Shown piece by piece: positions 57,968-64,000 of a stretch of DNA of 64,000 bases. Every line of letters begins with the position of its first letter. Position 1 is the first letter of the stretch. Origin of the DNA: CAVWUA01 sp963758025 (GTDB taxonomy: Bacteria; Planctomycetota; Planctomycetia; Isosphaerales; Isosphaeraceae); NCBI GenBank assembly GCA_963758025.1, contig CAVWUA010000016.1:248001-312000 (forward strand). The letters are read 5' to 3'. The translations under genes were made by a program, and so were the position numbers. The notes beneath the pieces were generated by a model that worked only from the letters and a program-made list of their open reading frames with translations, was not told where the DNA came from and did no database searches.

Positions 57968-59503
57968 TCAATCCGCCACCAGGGCGGAGATTTTCTGGAA
58001 CGAGTCGCGCAGGTCCTGGTACAGGTCCCGATAGATCGCGTAGGCGCGGTCGTAGTAGGCTTTCGCCTCACGATCGGTCGTCGTCGTCTCGACGACCTGG
58101 ATGGTGGCGTCGCACGCCTCGGCGACGCTGGAGAAACCGCCCGTGCCGACCTGAGCCAGGAGCGCGACGCCGAAGGCCGGACCTTCGGACGCGTTGATCG
58201 TCACCACGTCCTGCCCATAAATGTCGGCCTGGATCTGTCGCCAGAGGGGGTTACGCGCGCCACCGCCGGAGAGACGGATCTGGGTCAACGACTGGCCCAT
58301 CTCGCGGATCAGTTCCAGGCTATCGCGCATCGCGTACGTCGCCCCTTCGAGCACCGAGCGGATCAGGTGGGCACGGCCATGCCGCACGGTCAGGCCGATC
58401 CAGCCCCCCTTGGCGTGGGGGTCGAAGTGCGGGGTGCGCTCGCCGGTCAGGTACGGCAGAAAGAACAGCCCCTCCGCGCCGGGGCCGACGGTGGCCGCCT
58501 CGTCGGTGAGCAGGAAGTACGGATCGACCCCTTCGGCCTTCGCCCGGTCGATCTCCGCCTTCCCCAGCTCGTTGCGGAACCACTGGAAGCTGCCGCCGGC
58601 CGCCAGGACGACGCCCATGACATGCCAGGCGCCGGGCACCGCGTGGCAACCGCGCTGAAGGCGGCCGAGGGGATCGAAACCTGGCTCGTCGGTGTGGGCG
58701 AAGACGACACCGGAGGTGCCCATCGTGGCCGAGACGGCACCCGGACGGACGATGCCGTTGCCGACCGCGCCGGCCGGCTGGTCGCCGCCGCCGCCGACGA
58801 CCGGCGTGCCGATGGCCAGGCCGGTGGCTTGCGAACCCAGCTCACCGACCTGAGCCGAGACTTCGGGGCTTTCGTGGCACGCGGGCAGGAGCGCCGGGTC
58901 CAGGTCGAGCTTGCTCAGAAGCTCGGTGCTCCATCGCCGGTTCGCCACGTCCAGGAGGAGTGTGCCGGAGGCGTCGCTGACCTCGGTCGCGTACTGGCCG
59001 GTCAGGCGGTACCGGATGTAATCCTTGGGCAGGAGTACCTGCCGGAGCCGCTCGAAATTGGCCGGCTCGTGCGAGCGGAGCCAGAGGATCTTCGGCGCGG
59101 TGAAGCCGGTCAGGGCCGGATTGGCGACGAGCCGGACCAGGGCCTCGCGCCCCCCGGCCCGCGACTCGATCTCCGCGCACTCGGCCGCCGTGCGCTGGTC
59201 GTTCCAGAGCAGGGCCGGGCGGATCACCTTGCCGTCGGCATCGAGAAAGACCGAGCCGTGCATCTGTCCGCTCAGGCCGATCCCCGCGATGTCGGCCGGC
59301 TTCAAGCTGGCCTTGGACAGGACGTCGCGCACGGTGGCGATCGTGGCCTTCCACCATAGCTCGGGGTCCTGCTCCGACCAGCCCGGCCTCGGGTGGCTGC
59401 ACGGATACTCCGCCGTGGCGGTCGCCAGGATCGCCCCCGTGCCGTCGATGGCCAGGGTCTTCGTCCCCGATGTCCCAATGTCGATCCCCAGCGTCACGCT
59501 CAC
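57968..59503 (-). CDS. xylB: Xylulokinase
   Basis: 511 aa from the GTG at 59503, which overlaps the stop of the upstream lactonase-like gene (GTGA) and has GGGAG eight bases before it. FGGY family: SVTLGIDIGTSGTKTLAIDG (ATP/sugar-binding), GLSGQMHGSVFLDADG, PALLWNDQRTAAEC, TGFTAPKILWLRSHEP, and SGGGARNPLWRQIQADIYGQ near the end. These match xylulokinase better than glycerol or gluconate kinases (GQMHG; TAPK.LW). It phosphorylates D-xylulose to D-xylulose 5-phosphate in the cytoplasm. No xylose isomerase is in the window. Confidence 0.9.
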   Translation of the reverse strand: MSVTLGIDIGTSGTKTLAIDGTGAILATATAEYPCSHPRPGWSEQDPELWWKATIATVRDVLSKASLKPADIAGIGLSGQMHGSVFLDADGKVIRPALLWNDQRTAAECAEIESRAGGREALVRLVANPALTGFTAPKILWLRSHEPANFERLRQVLLPKDYIRYRLTGQYATEVSDASGTLLLDVANRRWSTELLSKLDLDPALLPACHESPEVSAQVGELGSQATGLAIGTPVVGGGGDQPAGAVGNGIVRPGAVSATMGTSGVVFAHTDEPGFDPLGRLQRGCHAVPGAWHVMGVVLAAGGSFQWFRNELGKAEIDRAKAEGVDPYFLLTDEAATVGPGAEGLFFLPYLTGERTPHFDPHAKGGWIGLTVRHGRAHLIRSVLEGATYAMRDSLELIREMGQSLTQIRLSGGGARNPLWRQIQADIYGQDVVTINASEGPAFGVALLAQVGTGGFSSVAEACDATIQVVETTTTDREAKAYYDRAYAIYRDLYQDLRDSFQKISALVAD

Positions 59504-60360
59504 GATCGGATCTCCCAGCGTTCGCCACATTGTAAAATCTTCGGAGTCACGCCCTCGGGCAGCAGGCGAGCCTCGGCTTCGAAGAGACTGACTGGAACGG
59601 TGTTAAAGGTGAACATATCATAGTGATTAGGCACGACGTAACGGGGTTTGCAGGCCTTGGCCAGGGCGACGGCCTCGGCCGCGGACATGTTGCCGGCGAC
59701 CCCTCGGCGCGGGTCCCGGCCATTGATCGGCAGGAACATCACGTCGAGCCGATCCGGTCCGAGGCGGTCGGGCAGCCCGTCGTAGAGCATGCTGTCCCCG
59801 CTATGATACAGCCGGAGGCCTTCCGTCTCGATGATGTATCCCAGATAAAGATGGTGGCCGGCCGCGTCGGTGTCCAACTCTTCGTGCGCGGAGGGGATGG
59901 CGCGGATCAGGAAGCCCGAGGGGGCATGATATCGTTCCCCCGCGTCGAGCCCGAGCAACCGTCCCGCGGGCAATCCGAGATCCTCGGCATACGAGACCAG
60001 CGGCGTCGGCAAGACGAGCACCGCCTTGGGGGAGGCCGCCATCAGATCGGGCAGGGTGCCAGGGTCGAGGTGATCGGAATGTTTGTGGCTGGAGAGGATC
60101 AGGTCCACATCAGTCAGGTCCGCCCCGCGCAACGGGCATTCGGTCATGCGGACGTGGGGCTTGTCGGTGTTCGCGTACTTGCTGGTGAGATGTTCCGACA
60201 GGTATGGGTCGATCACCAGAAGACCGCGCCGCGACTTGATCACGTATCCGCTCTGGCCGAGCCACCAGATGGCCAGGGTTCCGGCGGCGGGGTGGGTGTC
60301 GCGGATCTCGTCCAGCAACGCCTGGCCTTTACGCAGGGGTTGAATCAAAGTAACGGTCAT
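59500..60360 (-). CDS. MBL-fold hydrolase, UlaG-like
   Basis: 286 aa from ATG 60360 (GAGG upstream). Metallo-beta-lactamase fold: LAIWWLGQSGYVIKSRRGLL, LILSSHKHSDHLDPGTLPDL with the HxHxDH metal motif, RLYHSGDSMLYDGL and YVVPNHYDMFTFNTVP. The order and LGQSGY start match the UlaG branch (L-ascorbate 6-phosphate lactonase) and related enzymes. It is coupled to xylulokinase, so a sugar-acid pathway that ends in xylulose 5-phosphate, such as ascorbate or related, would be consistent. The phosphotransferase components of that pathway are not here. Confidence 0.82.
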   Translation of the reverse strand: MTVTLIQPLRKGQALLDEIRDTHPAAGTLAIWWLGQSGYVIKSRRGLLVIDPYLSEHLTSKYANTDKPHVRMTECPLRGADLTDVDLILSSHKHSDHLDPGTLPDLMAASPKAVLVLPTPLVSYAEDLGLPAGRLLGLDAGERYHAPSGFLIRAIPSAHEELDTDAAGHHLYLGYIIETEGLRLYHSGDSMLYDGLPDRLGPDRLDVMFLPINGRDPRRGVAGNMSAAEAVALAKACKPRYVVPNHYDMFTFNTVPVSLFEAEARLLPEGVTPKILQCGERWEIRS

Positions 60361-60558
60361 GCCTTGGCCTCGGAAAGAGATCTGTTCCGTGGGGAGGAGA
60401 GCGTGACAGCGCGGGCTTCGGAGCGGATCGTCAGCATGCTTGGGATCGACGCGTCGAAAGGGAGGATGATGGGTGGCGAATTATCGGAACTCGCCCGCGC
60501 ATCCATCAGCCATCCGGGACGCCGTCGCGATGCGATCGAGAACCGGGGCGGTCGCACG

Positions 60559-61594
60559 TCAACCTCCCTTCCGCAGGGCCTGCCGAGCCTGGAGCACGCC
60601 CTCGACCATCGCCTTCGATTTCGCCACCGCGACATGCCGCGCTGTCTGTGAGAACCCGCAGTCGGGCGTCACCGAGAGCCGCGTCGCATCAAGATATTGT
60701 AAGGCCGTCTTGATCCGCTCGGCCACCAATCCCGGCGGTTCGATCCAGGTATTCTTGACATCCACCAGACCGACCGCCACATCCATCGTCTCGGGCAACT
60801 GGGCGAGCAACTCGATCTCGGCCATCTCCCGGCTGGCGAACTCCAGCGCGAGCTGATTCACCTTCGCCTGGCCGATATGCGGGAAGAGCGGCTGGTACGA
60901 CCGCCAGCCGACGGCCCGCGCTCGGTAGTTGCCGAAGCACATGTGCATGCTGATGTAGGCGTTCACCCCCTCGGTCGTCCGCGCGATGACGTCGAGGAAG
61001 CGCTCGGGCTCGTCCGGGTGGCAGGCGAAGCTCGGCTCGTCGAGCTGGAGGAACTCGACCCCTTCCCGGACGAGGGCCTTCAGCTCGGCGTTGACGATCG
61101 GGATCATCGCCTCGGTGACGGCCTGCCGGTCCTCGTACACGTCGCCGCCGTTGACGCAGCCGGCCAGGGTGAACGGCGCCGGGAACGGGTACCTTGACCG
61201 GGGCGTCGGTCAACTCCCGCAGGCGTCGGTATTCCGCGACGGCGCCGAGGCCTCCCGGCGCGGCCAGGGGGGCGACGCAGCGGTACTTGCTCCGCTGGTC
61301 GTGCGCGGGGGCTCCCCAGAGCCGGGCTTTCGGGAGCGGTTCCAGCCCTTCCAGGTAGTCATAGAAGCCCAGGTTGAAATCAACCCGCTGCATCTCGCCG
61401 TCGGTGACACGGTCCAGCCCCGCGCGGCGCTGGTCGTCCACAACCAGGCGCACGGCGTCGCGCAGGGCCTCCTCGCGATCGACCGGCCCGAACAGTTGCG
61501 GGTGGGCCGCCACGTCGGCGATGAATTTTTCGTACCAGCCCGGAAAGGACCAGCTTCCGATGACGGTCGCGGGGATCAAGGGATCATTCATCAT
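60559..61594 (-). CDS. MetE C-terminal domain-like methyltransferase (frameshifted)
   Basis: From ATG 61594 (or the next codon). TIM-barrel of the cobalamin-independent methionine synthase type: IPATVIGSWSFPGWYEKF, LDRVTDGEMQRVDFNLGFYD. The frame is lost near 61185; another frame restores PFTLAGCVNGGDVYEDRQAV, EFLQLDEPSFACHPDEPERF, ISMHMCFGN, and RLSVTPDCGFSQTARHVAVA (zinc-binding Cys). Zinc ligands His, Cys and the final Cys all remain. Reconstructed about 345 aa, so a single-domain member, probably acting on a methyl donor other than folate polyglutamate. It follows the Uma2 gene by 30 bases. Confidence 0.75.
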
Positions 61595-61624
61595 TGAGGC
61601 TCGGCAAGAGACAGAAGAAATGGC

Positions 61625-62209
61625 TCAACGGTCCGCGCCTTCGACCTCGGCGAAGAGGTCGGTCAACGGCAAGCGAAAGCCCGGCAGGATCTCCTCGTCC
61701 TCCAGCGCGCCGTCTGGCCTGAGGATGCGGGTTTGCGTCGTCGAGGCGTACACGTACACCAGCCGTTCGGCCGGATAGACGACCCAGACGCGGCGGACGC
61801 CCGCCTGGAAATACTCCCGCACCTTGGCGACGACCTCGTCCGCCTTGTTGCTCGGGCGGATGACCTCGATGGCCAGGTCGGGCACGACCTCCCAGGCGTG
61901 GTCGCTGGGAACCCGTCGCGTGCGCGGCCAGCGCTCGTAGGAGACGAAGGCGACATCGGGCCGCCGCTTCGGATCTCCCTCGGGGTGGAGCAGAAACAGA
62001 ACCTCGGCCATCACTCGGCCCAGTCGGTGTTCCCTGAGAAACGGTGCGAGGTATCCGACCAGGACCGAGGCGATGAGACCGGAATCAGCACCAATTGCCG
62101 GCTTCTCCACCCACTGCTCGTTGACGAATTCGTAGAGTGCCTCCTCATCCGGAGGTGGGGCGTTCTTCACCAACGGGGCGGCGACGGGCGATTCGGTGGC
62201 TTGGCTCAT
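61625..62209 (-). CDS. Uma2 family (DUF820) PD-(D/E)XK protein
   Basis: 194 aa from ATG 62209 (GGAG seven bases upstream). Uma2 fold: LYEFVNEQWVEKPAIGADSG, RRPDVAFVSYERW with the first catalytic Asp, and DLAIEVIRPSNKADEVVAKV with E/K, then VREYFQAGVRRVWVVYPAER. These small nuclease-fold proteins are abundant in planctomycetes and cyanobacteria and have no proven cellular role. Located in a minus-strand run with metabolic genes. Confidence 0.88.
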   Translation of the reverse strand: MSQATESPVAAPLVKNAPPPDEEALYEFVNEQWVEKPAIGADSGLIASVLVGYLAPFLREHRLGRVMAEVLFLLHPEGDPKRRPDVAFVSYERWPRTRRVPSDHAWEVVPDLAIEVIRPSNKADEVVAKVREYFQAGVRRVWVVYPAERLVYVYASTTQTRILRPDGALEDEEILPGFRLPLTDLFAEVEGADR

Positions 62210-62410
62210 GACGAGGCTCCGTATCGCATGGGGGTGGAGAAGCACATGGAAAGGGTTCCGTTCCGCTCGGAAGCCGGGTGAACCCCGCCGTCCTCGGCCG
62301 ATCCTGGAGGATAGAACCCGCCCCATAGGGATCAAGGTCGGCTGGAGGGGCACTCCCAGGACAACGATTATACCACTCCTGGCGCGGCCCGAAACGCAAT
62401 GCCGTTCCTG

Positions 62411-64000
62411 TCAAGGTCGGCCCAGCAGTTGATCGACCGACTCGGCGGCGATCGGGTGGTAGGCCCGTCGCGCCTGTTTGTAGATGGCCCGGGCTTGCGA
62501 CTTGCCCTCGGCCGTTCTGGCCAGAGCTTCGTACAGGGGCATCAGGAACTTGCGACGTCCGACCCGGGTCAGAAATTGCTCCAGCCTCGGACCGGCCGGC
62601 GGATACCGGGTGTGGATCGCCATCTCCAGCCACTGGGCGATAATCTCGCTGTTGCCGCGGTCGGTCAGGCCGAACGCCGCGTCCAGTTCGGCCATCCGGG
62701 ATGCGGGGAGGTCCCGGGGCAGGGTGCGGAGGAATCGGAGCCATTCCAGCGTGGACCAGTCGTCCGTTGTCAGGTCCCGCGCTTCGACCTGGCCGTCGAG
62801 CCAGCGCCGGGCCTCCGCCTCGACGGCGGCAAACCGCTCCGAGGTCGGCTCCGGCGCATCGGCCGGCAGTCCGGGCTGGCGGAGCCAGGCGTGCAGGTCG
62901 ATCGGCTCGGCCGCTTTCGGGTCTTCGGGAAAGAGCGTCTCGCGGAGATAGGTTTCAAAATCGGCGGTCGTGATGCTCTGAAAGGCGAAGTGGTCGAAGT
63001 ATCCTTTCAGGAAGGCGTCGAACCGTTCGCGTCCGAAGAGCGATTCGAGACGGGAGAGGAACAAGGCCCCCTTCTCATAAGGTACGCTCGACATACCGTC
63101 GTCCGGGTCGCGGCCGGTCAGGTCGATGTGCAGGACTTCATCGCGAGGGGCGAAGTCGCTCCAGGTCCTTGAGGAGTTCCTGCTTCCCCAGCACGGCTTC
63201 CATCGTCGGCGCGTTCCGGGCCATAGATCGTCTCGACGATCCGGCGCTCCAGATAGGTGGTGAACCCCTCGTTGAGCCAGAAGTCGCTCCACGTCGCGCT
63301 GGTGACAAGGTTCCCCGACCACGAATGGGCCAGCTCGTGCGCGATCAGGGAGACCAGCGAGCGGTCCCCCGCGATCACGGTCGGGGTGACGAACGTCAGT
63401 TTGGCATTCTCCATGCCACCAAACGGGAAGCTGGGAGGAAGGACGAGCAGGTCGTATCGTCCCCAGCGGTACGGCCCGCACAAGGTTTCCGCCGACTGGA
63501 GCATGGTCTCGGTATCGGCGAATTCCGAGGCGGCTTTCTCGACCACCGACGGCTCGGCCCAGACCCCCGTACGCGGGCCGAGCGGGCGGAACTCCAGGTC
63601 CCCCACCGCCAGGGCAATCAGATAGGAAGGAATCGGATGCGGCATGCGGAAGCGGAAGGCATCGTCCTGCTGCTCCTGTACATCCGCGCTCATGACGGCC
63701 TTGAGACCCTCGGGAGCATGGATCGTCGCCTCGTAGGTCACGCGGACGCCGGGCGAATCCTGCAAAGGAATCCAGGAGCGGGCGTGGATCGCTTGCGACT
63801 GCGAGTAGAGGAACGGATGCATCCCGCCGGCTGTCCCCGCCGGATCGACCCACTGCAAGGCGGTCGCTCCGGGCGCGGTGCGGTAGGTGATGCGGACCGA
63901 CGCGGTGTCCAGGGGCGCGCCGATCCGCAATGGCGTGCCCCGGATTGGATCGGTTTTCCCCAACGCGAAGGGAACGTCCTGGCCCTCCGGATCGACAATT
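62411..64000 (-). CDS. M1 family zinc aminopeptidase, LTA4-hydrolase-like (5'-truncated, frameshifted)
   Basis: The gene enters at the right edge, so its start is missing. Motifs: the GMENAKLTFVTP exopeptidase loop, the zinc site HELAHSWSGN with the downstream Glu in LNEGFTTYLERR at the HExxH-18-E spacing, and FDAFLKGYFDHFAFQSITTA. The C-terminal third is the helical domain of leukotriene A4 hydrolase-type members (RFLRTLPRDLPASRMAELDA). The frame is lost near 63200 and one shift rejoins the two parts. Cleaves N-terminal residues from peptides. No signal can be judged. Confidence 0.83.
   Translation of the reverse strand, partial: NCRSGGPGRSLRVGENRSNPGHAIADRRAPGHRVGPHHLPHRARSDRLAVGRSGGDSRRDASVPLLAVASDPRPLLDSFAGFARRPRDLRGDDPCSRGSQGRHERGCTGAAGRCLPLPHAASDSFLSDCPGGGGPGVPPARPAYGGLGRAVGGRESRLGIRRYRDHAPVGGNLVRAVPLGTIRPARPSSQLPVWWHGECQTDVRHPDRDRGGPLAGLPDRARAGPFVVGEPCHQRDVERLLAQRGVHHLSGAPDRRDDLWPGTRRRWKPCWGSRNSSRTWSDFAPRDEVLHIDLTGRDPDDGMSSVPYEKGALFLSRLESLFGRERFDAFLKGYFDHFAFQSITTADFETYLRETLFPEDPKAAEPIDLHAWLRQPGLPADAPEPTSERFAAVEAEARRWLDGQVEARDLTTDDWSTLEWLRFLRTLPRDLPASRMAELDAAFGLTDRGNSEIIAQWLEMAIHTRYPPAGPRLEQFLTRVGRRKFLMPLYEALARTAEGKSQARAIYKQARRAYHPIAAESVDQLLGRP

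Noticed and set aside
57536..59359. A 607-residue open frame on the plus strand
   Set aside because: It is antisense to xylB and FIST, both of which show complete family motifs.

Overview
The window looks like a chromosome segment from a planctomycete, most likely the Isosphaeraceae group. The support is family content and style: high G+C; a DUF1559 pseudopilin-like protein with a prepilin motif; an ECF sigma factor fused to a membrane anchor and a long extracytoplasmic region; a DUF1080 protein; PVC-type heme-binding gene debris; an ExbD-like protein; a PEP-CTERM protein; Ser/Thr kinases and Uma2/DUF4058 proteins. No rRNA, tRNA or CRISPR array was seen.

Layout. 0-0.8 kb: the end of an ISAs1-type insertion sequence sitting in the 3' end of a heme-binding-domain gene. 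0.9-15.5 kb: mostly secreted or envelope proteins (ExbD-like, ECF sigma, DUF3500, thioredoxin-like, FG-GAP), an SDR reductase, a globin and a PEP-CTERM protein. 15.5-20.1 kb: an accessory island with an HNH protein, an IS110 remnant, a SIMPL protein, an ADP-ribosyltransferase-like gene with a small basic partner, and three kinds of palindromic repeat, one present as two identical 90-bp copies. 20.1-25 kb: nucleoside-type permease, DUF4058, a glycosyltransferase, a DUF1559 protein. 25.1-31.6 kb: divergent carotenoid-type membrane genes, one coupled to a very large Ser/Thr kinase-ATPase. 31.8-36 kb: secreted carbohydrate/lipid catabolism (esterase-gluconolactonase fusion, DUF1080, ceramidase-like). 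36-46 kb: LysM protein, rsmH, a TIGR04283-type glycosyltransferase, a uronate-isomerase-like gene, and two polytopic glycosyltransferases. 46-53 kb: two kinase-type genes, a Tat-exported Gly/Tyr-rich protein, and a histidine kinase/sigma-54 regulator pair with two downstream unknowns. 53-64 kb: a cytochrome b-molybdopterin oxidoreductase fusion, a CBS protein, then a minus-strand run (M1 peptidase, Uma2, MetE-like, UlaG-like, xylulokinase, FIST, esterase).

A dominant property is interrupted reading frames. About 16 otherwise well-conserved genes need one or more single-base shifts to restore the family sequence, several at G or A runs. One gene needs about six. This is more like uncorrected indels in a long-read assembly than mass gene decay, so spans given for those genes are reconstructed genes, not single open frames.
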